NCBI GenBank assembly: GCA_028727605.1
Contig: JAQYOA010000048.1
Span: 1 to 58,914 of the forward strand
Reading direction: 5' to 3'
Source: Lachnospiraceae bacterium
GTDB lineage: Bacteria; Bacillota; Clostridia; Lachnospirales; Lachnospiraceae
Length of the DNA: 58,914 nucleotides
The position numbers and the translations under genes were made by a program. Under the pieces are notes generated by a model. That model had not been told where the DNA came from. It searched no databases and worked only from the letters and a program-made list of their open reading frames with translations. Below are positions 1 to 7,421 of this stretch, in pieces (position 1 is the first letter of the stretch; every line of letters starts with the position of its first letter).

Positions 1-881
1 TATTCGAAACTTTCCGGATGCAGTGCATACTGTACGTTACATCCGCCGGTAATACCAAGCTCTGTGATAATATTCAGCGCAGAGGTACGAAGCATCTGAT
101 ACTCTTTATCACCCAGTGTCTGAGATGGTGCCACTACAATACTGTCTCCCGTATGAACGCCGACAGGGTCGATATTTTCCATATTACATACCGTAATACA
201 GTTTCCTGCACTGTCACGCATTACCTCATACTCGATTTCCTTCCATCCGGCAATGCAGCGTTCTACCAGTACCTCTCCCACACGGGAAAGACGAAGACCG
301 TTGGAAAGAATCTCCACCAGTTCTTCCTCATTGTTGGCGATACCGCCGCCGCTTCCGCCAAGGGTATAAGCAGGGCGAAGTACAACCGGATATCCGATTT
401 TATTGGTAAAATCGATACCTGACTGCACATCTCTTACCACAAGAGATGCTGCTACCGGCTCGCCGATCTTTTCCATGGTATCCTTGAATTCCTGACGGTC
501 CTCTGCTTTTTTGATCGTCGCAGCCGTTGTTCCGATCAGACGAACATTGTTCTCCTTTAAAAAGCCTTTTTCCTCCAGCTCCATAGCCAGATTCAGACCG
601 GCCTGTCCTCCAAGAGTAGGAAGAATGCTGTCCGGTTTTTCCTTCTGAATCAGCTGTTCTACCACCTCTACTGTAAGGGGCTCAATATAAACTCTGTCAG
701 CAATATCTTTATCCGTCATAATGGTCGCAGGGTTGGAATTTAAAAGGACAACCTCCATTCCCTCCTCTTTCAGAGAACGGCAGGCCTGAGTACCTGCATA
801 ATCAAACTCTGCTGCCTGACCGATCACAATCGGACCGGATCCGATAACAAGAACTTTTTTGATATTTGGATTCTTTGGCAT
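1..881 (-). CDS. carB: Carbamoyl-phosphate synthase large subunit, N-terminal part (cut by window edge)
   Basis: This is the first ~293 codons of the large ammonia-using subunit, which makes carbamoyl phosphate for pyrimidine and arginine synthesis. The frame is open to the window edge, so it is missing from the ORF track. Translation starts [21 protein letters not shown] and continues with [20 protein letters not shown] and [12 protein letters not shown], the ATP-grasp signatures of CarB. The ATG overlaps the carA stop by one base (TAATG), so the two subunits are translationally coupled in the order carA-carB. About 780 residues lie outside the window. The + strand ORFs here are shadows. Confidence 0.96.
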   Translation of the reverse strand, partial: MPKNPNIKKVLVIGSGPIVIGQAAEFDYAGTQACRSLKEEGMEVVLLNSNPATIMTDKDIADRVYIEPLTVEVVEQLIQKEKPDSILPTLGGQAGLNLAMELEEKGFLKENNVRLIGTTAATIKKAEDRQEFKDTMEKIGEPVAASLVVRDVQSGIDFTNKIGYPVVLRPAYTLGGSGGGIANNEEELVEILSNGLRLSRVGEVLVERCIAGWKEIEYEVMRDSAGNCITVCNMENIDPVGVHTGDSIVVAPSQTLGDKEYQMLRTSALNIITELGITGGCNVQYALHPESFE

Positions 882-1957
882 TATCGATTTCCTCCCATCA
901 TCTCAATAAAGCGGTCAAACAGATATCCGGAATCCTGTGGTCCAGGGCATGCCTCCGGATGGAACTGTACGGTAAAGATATTCTTTCCCACATATTTGAG
1001 TCCCTCGTTTGTTCCGTCATTGACATTTACAAAAGCCGGCTCTGCAACCTCAGGATCCAGCGTATCTGTATCCACTACATAACCATGGTTCTGAGATGAA
1101 ATATAAACCCGTCCTGTCGCCAAATCCTTTACCGGATGATTTCCGCCCCGATGACCGTATTTCATTTTATGTGTATCGGCACCGGTGGCCAGCGCCATCA
1201 GCTGATGTCCCAGACAGATTGCAAAAATCGGCACATCCGAATCGTAGAGTTTCTTAATCTCGCGGATAACGGAAACGCACTCCTTTGGATCCCCAGGGCC
1301 GTTTGACAGCATAATTCCATCCGGATTTGCTTTCAGAATCTCTTCTGCAGTAGTAAGTGCAGGATAAATTGTTACTTCACAGCCACGCTGATTTAATGAA
1401 CGGGCAATGTTGTTTTTTGCTCCCAGATCCAGCAGAGCTACTTTCGGACCATTTCCTTTTAACACGCTCTTTTCCTGGCAGGTTACTTTCTCTACCACTT
1501 TTCCTGTATGATATTCTTTTAACTTTGGAATGATTTCTTCAAGATTGTAATTTTCGTTGGTGGTAATCATACCGTTCATCGTTCCCTTCTCACGAAGGAT
1601 ACGGGTAAGCGCCCTTGTGTCAATGCCGGCGATTCCTGGGATATCGAATTTCTTCAAAAAGTTCTGAATGGTGTCCTGGCAACGAAAGTTGCTGGGAAGA
1701 CGTGATAATTCTCTTACAATATAGCCATCCGGCCAGGGCCGCAGGGACTCCTGATCGTCATAACAGATACCATAATTTCCAATAAGCGGATAGGTCATAC
1801 AGACAGCCTGCCCTGCATAAGAGGGATCGGTCAGCACTTCCAAATATCCGGTCATGGATGTATTAAATACGATTTCGCTGATCACTTCTTTTTGTGAACC
1901 GATGCTGGTTCCGGTAAAGACATGTCCGTCTTCCAATATTAGAAAAGCTTTCATCAT
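881..1957 (-). CDS. carA: Carbamoyl-phosphate synthase small (glutaminase) subunit
   Basis: Supplies ammonia from glutamine to CarB. The 358-residue length is normal. The N-terminal CarA domain starts [12 protein letters not shown]. The C-terminal class I glutamine amidotransferase shows LSNGPGDP, the nucleophile elbow AICLGHQ, and the HPEA motif carrying the catalytic His. Two ATGs are adjacent at the start (MMKAF) and the second is equally possible. The promoter lies about 120 nt upstream, leaving a leader of roughly 115 nt. carB follows with a one-base overlap. Confidence 0.96.
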   Translation of the reverse strand: MMKAFLILEDGHVFTGTSIGSQKEVISEIVFNTSMTGYLEVLTDPSYAGQAVCMTYPLIGNYGICYDDQESLRPWPDGYIVRELSRLPSNFRCQDTIQNFLKKFDIPGIAGIDTRALTRILREKGTMNGMITTNENYNLEEIIPKLKEYHTGKVVEKVTCQEKSVLKGNGPKVALLDLGAKNNIARSLNQRGCEVTIYPALTTAEEILKANPDGIMLSNGPGDPKECVSVIREIKKLYDSDVPIFAICLGHQLMALATGADTHKMKYGHRGGNHPVKDLATGRVYISSQNHGYVVDTDTLDPEVAEPAFVNVNDGTNEGLKYVGKNIFTVQFHPEACPGPQDSGYLFDRFIEMMGGNR

Positions 1958-2074
1958 TCCACCGTGTCCTTTCTCTTGTTGTTCGCTTTTACAAAAAGAG
2001 CTGCCACTTCTGGCGTTTCACCTGGACGCATTTGTCCTTCGAACCTTCCTTGGCGGCATACTCTAATCTTCAAG

Positions 2075-2103
2075 ATTTTATCATAACATTTTTTCCATTT
2101 CAA
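2075..2103 (-). promoter_or_regulatory. Sigma-A-type promoter for carAB
   Basis: On the minus strand TTGAAA and TAAAAT are separated by 17 nt. It is the best promoter between carA and the divergent tRNA gene. The leader to carA contains two small hairpins, GCGT/ACGC and GCCA/TGGC, the second followed by AGCTCTTTTT, so attenuation is possible but unproven. Confidence 0.6.
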
Positions 2104-2181
2104 CTATTTTTGTTAAATTTATTGATTGTTTCTCAAAAGAAAATTACAAAACAAACAGCAAAAATTTTTTCAAAAAAGTTA

Positions 2182-2210
2182 TTGACATTTTGCCATAAAG
2201 CTGGTATGAT
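2182..2210 (+). promoter_or_regulatory. Promoter of tRNA-Leu copy 1
   Basis: TTGACA, a 17 nt spacer, then TATGAT, ending 35 nt before the mature tRNA 5' end. It has a full consensus -35 and the correct spacing for a stable-RNA promoter. Confidence 0.75.
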
Positions 2211-2245
2211 ACATCTTGTTGAGCGGTTGAAACGCAAAACGAAAT

Positions 2246-2329
2246 GCAGGAGTGGCGGAATTGGCAGACGCGCAGGCTTCAGGTGCCTGTGGTCGCAAGA
2301 TCGTGTGGGTTCAAGTCCCATCTCCTGCA
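2246..2329 (+). tRNA. tRNA-Leu (anticodon CAG), copy 1
   Basis: The 84 nt class II tRNA begins GCAGGAG and ends CTCCTGC plus discriminator A, giving a 7 bp acceptor stem. The anticodon stem CAGGC/GCCTG closes the loop TTCAGGT, so the anticodon is CAG, which reads CUG codons. A variable arm of leucine type and the T-loop GGTTCAAGTCC are present. The 3' CCA is not encoded. An identical copy lies in inverted orientation at 2787-2870. Confidence 0.96.
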
Positions 2330-2353
2330 TTTTTTATTGTCTTTTTTCAATCA

Positions 2354-2380
2354 CATACAGTGTTCTTTTAAAACTGTATG
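2354..2380 (+). terminator. Possible terminator after tRNA-Leu copy 1
   Basis: A perfect 8 bp stem CATACAGT/ACTGTATG with an 11 nt loop, followed by AATTCTTTCT. It comes 25 nt after the tRNA and after an earlier T-rich run. The U-tract is imperfect, so confidence is limited. Confidence 0.4.
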
Positions 2381-2733
2381 AATTCTTTCTATACTTTTTC
2401 CGATGTTCGTCAAATAATTCTTCGGCATCGGTCGTTTTCTTTGATAGAATCAATCATCCCGCAAAATGATCATTGATTGTTCCTCTCCATATATATGCAT
2501 AGTTTCCCATTCACTTCTATCTTATATTATTTCTCTTTAGCAAGCCAGATAACGCAAGCTCTCTTTCATGCATTTCTGCAATGCCACCTTCAACTCTTTC
2601 AGCTTTTTAGCTCTTCCATTACCCGAACCATTGACTGGCAAACCAGAAGAAGAATCCTTCCATCACTTTTTCAGGTTCCGGACCGGAGCGTCGATATGCA
2701 GGAAAGAAAAATGGTTGTCGTTAATACGCAAAA
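2381..2733. other. Gene-free stretch between the convergent tRNA genes
   Basis: I see no credible gene here. The ORFs in the track lack a ribosome binding site and any family resemblance. A weak hairpin CCGATG/CATCGG at 2400-2431 followed by TCGTTTTCTTT could be a second terminator for the + strand tRNA. Confidence 0.5.
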
Positions 2734-2763
2734 CAGCCACAGCAGTGTAAACTGCCGTGGCTG
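2734..2763 (-). terminator. Terminator of tRNA-Leu copy 2
   Basis: A strong hairpin of two stem blocks, CAGCCAC/GTGGCTG and GCAGT/ACTGC, with one mismatch and a 4 nt loop. On the minus strand it is followed by TTTT, and it sits 23 nt past the tRNA 3' end. Confidence 0.75.
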
Positions 2764-2786
2764 TCAATTGTCTTGAAGAAAAAAGA

Positions 2787-2870
2787 TGCAGGAGATGGGA
2801 CTTGAACCCACACGATCTTGCGACCACAGGCACCTGAAGCCTGCGCGTCTGCCAATTCCGCCACTCCTGC
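2787..2870 (-). tRNA. tRNA-Leu (anticodon CAG), copy 2
   Basis: The reverse complement is base-for-base the same 84 nt tRNA as copy 1, with the same CAG anticodon loop. It has its own promoter and terminator, so both copies look functional. The two genes converge and form an 84+ bp inverted repeat about 457 bp apart. Confidence 0.96.
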
Positions 2871-2908
2871 ATTTTCTTATGTATCGGCGTTCCCGCCTGA
2901 CAGGTATT

Positions 2909-2937
2909 ATAATACCAGTTTCATCAAAAAAAGTCAA
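2909..2937 (-). promoter_or_regulatory. Promoter of tRNA-Leu copy 2
   Basis: TTGACT, 17 nt, TATTAT on the minus strand, ending 38 nt upstream of the tRNA. This layout closely matches the promoter of copy 1. Confidence 0.7.
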
Positions 2938-3024
2938 CACCTTTTTTTACTTTTTTCAGATTTTTAAGAATTTGAGAATTTTGAGAATTTTTCCTGGCCG
3001 GTCTGTCTGAAATGTTCGGCATCC

Positions 3025-3492
3025 TTAACCTTTTGTTTCCCCGGAAATCAGACTTCCAATCAAAACGAGAAGTGTTCCGGCAAATATACAAAAATCCGAC
3101 AAATTGAAAACCAGACGCCGCAATCTTTGATTTCCCCGGGTAAAGCTGAAGTAATCTGTCACAAAGCCCTGTCGAAAACGGTCATACCAGTTGGAAAATC
3201 CGCCTCCCAGAAGAAAGGCAAGCCCCATCTTCATCAGATAACCGCTCTTCCGAACTATAAGTACACCTTCACCGATCAACAGCGTAATCAGTACAAAAAA
3301 AGTACTTCTCTCAACAACATGCGTATGATTCGCAAAAAAACCTCCCGCAATTCCGTAATTGTGAAGTTTTCTGGCCACAATCCGACCACCAAAAAGGGGA
3401 ATTTCTTCCCCTTTTTTCAAATTCTTTTCCACGTATCGCTTGAGACACAAATCTCCAAAAAAAATCAAAATAATCAGCAATACACAAATCAT
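3025..3492 (-). CDS. Signal peptidase II-like protein (divergent LspA)
   Basis: This 155-residue membrane protein has four hydrophobic segments, as in lipoprotein signal peptidase, which removes prolipoprotein signal peptides at the membrane. The two catalytic-Asp blocks are recognisable: GGGFSNWYDRFRQGFVTDYF (usually GGxxGNxxDR...VxDF) and FNLSDFCIF (usually FNxADxxI). The asparagine block HNYGIAGGFF is altered from the usual NxGAAFG. It overlaps the upstream zinc-ribbon gene by 4 nt (ATGA), so it is co-translated. It could be a true LspA or a paralogue with a narrower substrate range. Confidence 0.78.
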   Translation of the reverse strand: MICVLLIILIFFGDLCLKRYVEKNLKKGEEIPLFGGRIVARKLHNYGIAGGFFANHTHVVERSTFFVLITLLIGEGVLIVRKSGYLMKMGLAFLLGGGFSNWYDRFRQGFVTDYFSFTRGNQRLRRLVFNLSDFCIFAGTLLVLIGSLISGETKG

Positions 3493-4013
3493 ACGTTTTC
3501 AGTCTCGGTTTCTGCTGCAGGAGCCTCTTGTGCGGGCACTTCCTCTTCCGGTGCTCCCTCTGTCACTGCTTCCTGTGCCGGTTCCTCCGCAGGCTCCTCT
3601 GCAGATTCTTCCACATCGGAAAACTCTGCTTCCTTTGGTTCCTCTTTTACCGGAATCGGTGCGCCACAGCGCATACAAAATGCCGCTTCTTTCGGAGCAA
3701 ATGCATCGCATGCAGGACAAATATTCTGCCCCTTACGGTTTGCCACTTCATCACGGCAGGCTGCAATGTCTTTCTCGAGCTGAATAATATCTTTGCAAAG
3801 ACCTGCGATTGTTTCGTCAAATGCTTCTCCGTTCAGAAAACGGTTGTAGATAATCTGTCCGATGTCCTGATAATTTTTTTCCTCCTGATCCTCAAGGGAA
3901 TGCTGACGGCTGCGGATTTTCTGAATTTCCACAAATTCATCCGTTCTCTTTCCGACACTGCCAACCGTTTTTTTCAGGGTTTTTCCAAGACTTCCCAAAA
4001 AATCATCTGCCAT
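3489..4013 (-). CDS. Zinc-ribbon protein with N-terminal helical domain and acidic tail
   Basis: I recognise no named family for this 174-residue soluble protein. Residues 1-95 are charged and likely helical (FVEIQKIRSRQHSLEDQEEK). A four-cysteine zinc ribbon follows near residues 98-118 (CPACDAFAPKE...CMRCG). The last 50 residues are Glu/Ala/Pro-rich and probably disordered. The start is supported by AGAGGAGG 9 nt upstream. The gene lies between clpX and the LspA-like gene and probably shares their transcript. Small zinc-ribbon proteins are common in Clostridia and mostly uncharacterised. Confidence 0.75.
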   Translation of the reverse strand: MADDFLGSLGKTLKKTVGSVGKRTDEFVEIQKIRSRQHSLEDQEEKNYQDIGQIIYNRFLNGEAFDETIAGLCKDIIQLEKDIAACRDEVANRKGQNICPACDAFAPKEAAFCMRCGAPIPVKEEPKEAEFSDVEESAEEPAEEPAQEAVTEGAPEEEVPAQEAPAAETETENV

Positions 4014-4068
4014 TTTTAGTTCCTCCTCTTATAAAAAAATTGAAACATCAAGATCCAACCAACTTAGA

Positions 4069-5505
4069 TTACTTCTGTTCGAGGAACGGTACTTCCTGCC
4101 CTCTCAGAAGAATTCTGGGGCCGCCTGTATTTTCAATGTATTCCCGGGTGATAATCACCTCTCCGATACTGCTGTCTTTTGGTATTTCATACATAATATC
4201 CAGCATGAAATCCTCAATGATAGCACGAAGTGCTCTTGCACCGGTATCCTTCTCCAATGCTTTCCTTGCAATAGCCCGCAGAGCTTCCTCTTCGAATTCC
4301 AGTTTGACCTCATCCAGCTCCAGCAGGCGTTTATACTGTTTCAGTATTGCATTCTTCGGCTCCTTCAGAATTTCAACCAGCATATCCTCTGTCAGGCTTT
4401 CCAGGGAGAATACAATGGGAAGTCTTCCCAGAAACTCCGGAAGCATTCCGAACGTTCTCAAATCATCCAGGGTAACTTTTGACAGAATATTCTTATCCTG
4501 ATCATATTTGTCTTTCAGCTCTGCCTGAAAACCGATCGAAGATGTTTTCGTTAACCGTTCACGAATGATATCCGAAAGATCCGGAAATGCACCGCCGCAG
4601 ATAAACAGAATATTCTTCGTGTTCACCGTTTCCAGCGGAACCATCGCATTTTTGCTGTTTGCACCTACCGGCACTTCAATGTTACTGCCTTCCAGCAGTT
4701 TCAGCATTCCCTGCTGCACAGCCTCTCCGCTGACATCACGCTGATTTGTATTTTTCTTTTTTGCGATTTTATCAATTTCATCGATAAAAATAATACCATG
4801 TTCCGCCCGCTCCACATCATTGTCGGCTGCGGCAAGAAGTTTGGATACTACACTCTCAATATCGTCGCCAATGTAACCTGCCTCTGTAAGTGAAGTAGCA
4901 TCCGTAATCGCAAGCGGTACATCCAGCAGTCTGGCAAGTGTCTGTACCATATATGTTTTTCCGGAACCGGTGGGCCCGATCATCAGCATGTTGGATTTTT
5001 CGATCTCAACATCACTGGCTGCAGGTGCAAAAACTCTCTTATAGTGGTTATAAACAGCGACCGACATCACTTTTTTGGCATGCTCCTGACCGATGACATA
5101 TTCGTCAAGCATTGCTTTAATTCGATGCGGCGGCGGGATATCTTTTATGGAAAATTCCCTGGCTGCTTTTTTCTCTTTCTTTTTCACTCGCTGTTTCTTC
5201 GGCACCTGATTCGACAGATTCGACAAGTCAATCATCCCAAAATTCGGCATGCCGCTGAGCATATCGCTCATGTTTCCGTTATTCTGGTTCATCGTATCGA
5301 AGCTCTTCTGCATGCATTCGGTACAGATACTGATGCCTCCAGGAAGTGTAATCATCTTGCCCGCTTTACTTTCCGGTCTTCTGCACATGAAGCAGACTTT
5401 CTGGTACTCATCCTCATGTGACTCTTTTCTCTCATCTCCTGCTGCGGTTGACTGTTCTTTGCTTCCATCGGAGATTTCGTCTATTGTTTTCTTGTCTTCT
5501 GACAT
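4069..5505 (-). CDS. clpX: ClpX-type AAA+ unfoldase, divergent paralogue
   Basis: A 478-residue Clp/Hsp100 ATPase. An N-terminal zinc-binding domain has CFMC and CTEC, followed by a Lys-rich linker and the AAA+ core with Walker A GPTGSGKT and Walker B IIFIDEIDK. IGF is present (SSIGF), consistent with docking to ClpP. The pore loop reads GYIGDD instead of GYVGED, and the region where ClpX carries the RKH loop reads NSKNAMVPLETV with no RKH. It is longer than usual (about 420) and has no clpP or tig neighbour. The adaptor and substrate range may therefore differ from the main ClpX. A strong promoter and the RBS AAAGGA precede it. Confidence 0.88.
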   Translation of the reverse strand: MSEDKKTIDEISDGSKEQSTAAGDERKESHEDEYQKVCFMCRRPESKAGKMITLPGGISICTECMQKSFDTMNQNNGNMSDMLSGMPNFGMIDLSNLSNQVPKKQRVKKKEKKAAREFSIKDIPPPHRIKAMLDEYVIGQEHAKKVMSVAVYNHYKRVFAPAASDVEIEKSNMLMIGPTGSGKTYMVQTLARLLDVPLAITDATSLTEAGYIGDDIESVVSKLLAAADNDVERAEHGIIFIDEIDKIAKKKNTNQRDVSGEAVQQGMLKLLEGSNIEVPVGANSKNAMVPLETVNTKNILFICGGAFPDLSDIIRERLTKTSSIGFQAELKDKYDQDKNILSKVTLDDLRTFGMLPEFLGRLPIVFSLESLTEDMLVEILKEPKNAILKQYKRLLELDEVKLEFEEEALRAIARKALEKDTGARALRAIIEDFMLDIMYEIPKDSSIGEVIITREYIENTGGPRILLRGQEVPFLEQK

Positions 5506-5536
5506 CTATGGAATTTCCTTTCTCTGATATGTCCCC

Positions 5537-5565
5537 ATTATAGCCCAAAACAAGATTACCTACAA
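5537..5565 (-). promoter_or_regulatory. Promoter for clpX operon
   Basis: On the minus strand TTGTAG, 17 nt, TATAAT. The -10 is perfect and ends about 30 nt before the ATG. Confidence 0.7.
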
Positions 5566-5587
5566 GTGAATTCTTTCTTAAATAACG

Positions 5588-5618
5588 CGAAACTCTCCCG
5601 CTTTGCGGAAGAGTTTCG
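5588..5618 (-). terminator. Terminator downstream of the HtrA gene
   Basis: A hairpin with arms CGAAACTCT/AGAGTTTCG plus an inner CCGC/GCGG, starting 6 nt after the protease stop codon. The following U-tract (TTATTT) is modest. Confidence 0.65.
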
Positions 5619-5623
5619 TTCAA

Positions 5624-7282
5624 TCAATTATTTCCAAACGGATTGGTAATCTGGTTCTTGCTGTTTCCTGAATTATCTGAGTTTCCTGAACTTCCTGAGC
5701 TTCCGTTTGAAGACGTCGGCATATCTTTTGCAGAACCAAGAGTCAGGGTAATTGTCACTTCCTTGTATTCACCGTTATCTGCTCTCTGGACAATTACATC
5801 CACCGTTTCACCGGCTGCATAATAGGTAAGGATTTCTTTCAGACCGGTAGCATTTGTGACGGTTCTTCCGTCAAATTTTGTGATAACATCGCCCTTTTTC
5901 ATACCCGCCTGTTCTGCCGGGCTTCCTTCCATAACATTCATAATACATACACCGGAAGGAATTCCATAACTCTGTGAAGCATCACTGCTCACATCTGCCA
6001 TGTTAATGCCGATATAAGAGGCATCATCATCTTCTACTTTGTAACGGGTTGTCATATTCATCAGTTCCTGCAGGATCGGTTCGGCTTTTGAAATCGGAAT
6101 TGCAAATCCCATGCCCTCAACCTGAGTACTGCTGTATTTTGCCTCATTGATGCCGATCAGCTCTCCTTTCATGTTCAGAAGAGCGCCGCCGCTGTTGCCA
6201 GGGTTAATCGCTGCATCCGTCTGAATCAGACCTTCTGAGGTGATCGTCTCACCTGTGGATTCATCCTCGCTGGATATTGTACGATCTAGCGCGCTGACAT
6301 ATCCGGATGTAACAGACTGTCCGGTTCCCAGTGCATTGCCGATGGCAACAACCTGTTCTCCTACTTCAAGCTCATCAGAATCACCCATCACCGCAATTTT
6401 GATCTGATTCAGAGTTTCCTCCGGAATATCATCAAGTTTAACAGCAACTACTGCCAGATCGTTGGTGGAATCCGTACCTTTGATCTGACCTGAGATTGTC
6501 TGATCATCAATGAAAGTTACGGACAATGTTGTGGCACCGCTTACCACGTGATTGTTTGTAGCAATCAGCAGCTCATCCTCATTCTGTCCGACAATTACAC
6601 CGGTACCGCTGGCAGGAACTTCCTGGCTGGTGGTTCCGAAGAATGTCTGAACCTCCTCTACGGTAATTGTGGAGATGGAAACCAGGGAAGGCATCGCGTT
6701 AGCAGCCACATCTTTTACTGACATACCATCGGAAGTATTACCCGAACTGCCTGTCGTAACAGTCGTGGCAGTCGTTGGAATTGTCACGCTGGTGTTCTGT
6801 TGATTTGTTCCGAAGAGTTTCATTCCTGCTGCGGAAGTTCCTGTAAATACTACTCCGGCTACCAGTCCAAAGCACGCTGCCATCGCAAGGGTCATTCCCC
6901 ATTTCTTCCCGACAGACATCGGCTTTTTCTCTTTCGGAGCTTTTTTCCTGTGATCCTGCGGCTCGATTGTCTGGTACGTGTAGTGATCATTTTGGGGCTG
7001 CGGTTGTGGTTCCGGCTGTGGCTGTGATTCCGGCTGCTGATACGGATTGGATCTTTCATTTCTGCTGTCAGAACCGATTTCCGGCTGTCCGGTGTAGGAA
7101 GCCGAGTTATCTTCCTCGGTTGCCTTACCGCTGATCTTCGGATTCACCCAGCTGTAGGTAGTCGCTGACTCTTTTTTTTCTTCATTTCCGTTTGTGCTGT
7201 TTTTGGCATTATCAGTCACATAGGAACTATCCTGTTCAAAATTTCTTTTTTCATTTTCATTATTTGTAAATTCATCACTCAT
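5624..7282 (-). CDS. HtrA/DegP-type membrane-anchored serine protease
   Basis: A 552-residue S1C protease for quality control of exported proteins. It has a long Gln/Pro-rich cytoplasmic N-terminus (about 125 aa), one membrane anchor (WGMTLAMAACFGLVAGVVF), a trypsin-like domain and one C-terminal PDZ domain (GSPAEQAGMKKGDVI). The catalytic triad is visible: His in NNHVVSG (near 245), Asp in STNDLAVV (near 275), Ser in NPGNSGGALL (near 361). The C-tail is Ser/Asn/Gly-rich. It appears to be a single-gene unit ending at the 5588-5618 hairpin. I did not find a convincing promoter in the 139 bp upstream. Confidence 0.93.
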   Translation of the reverse strand: MSDEFTNNENEKRNFEQDSSYVTDNAKNSTNGNEEKKESATTYSWVNPKISGKATEEDNSASYTGQPEIGSDSRNERSNPYQQPESQPQPEPQPQPQNDHYTYQTIEPQDHRKKAPKEKKPMSVGKKWGMTLAMAACFGLVAGVVFTGTSAAGMKLFGTNQQNTSVTIPTTATTVTTGSSGNTSDGMSVKDVAANAMPSLVSISTITVEEVQTFFGTTSQEVPASGTGVIVGQNEDELLIATNNHVVSGATTLSVTFIDDQTISGQIKGTDSTNDLAVVAVKLDDIPEETLNQIKIAVMGDSDELEVGEQVVAIGNALGTGQSVTSGYVSALDRTISSEDESTGETITSEGLIQTDAAINPGNSGGALLNMKGELIGINEAKYSSTQVEGMGFAIPISKAEPILQELMNMTTRYKVEDDDASYIGINMADVSSDASQSYGIPSGVCIMNVMEGSPAEQAGMKKGDVITKFDGRTVTNATGLKEILTYYAAGETVDVIVQRADNGEYKEVTITLTLGSAKDMPTSSNGSSGSSGNSDNSGNSKNQITNPFGNN

Positions 7283-7421
7283 AGTTCTTACCTCTTTCCA
7301 TCTTTTATCTTTGAAACCTGATTGGTTTTTCTTTTCTTATCTTACATGGATTATTTTAGCGGTGAATTGTGATTAATCTGTGATAAATTCTTAAAAAAAA
7401 GATGAAGTATTCCAAAGGAAT

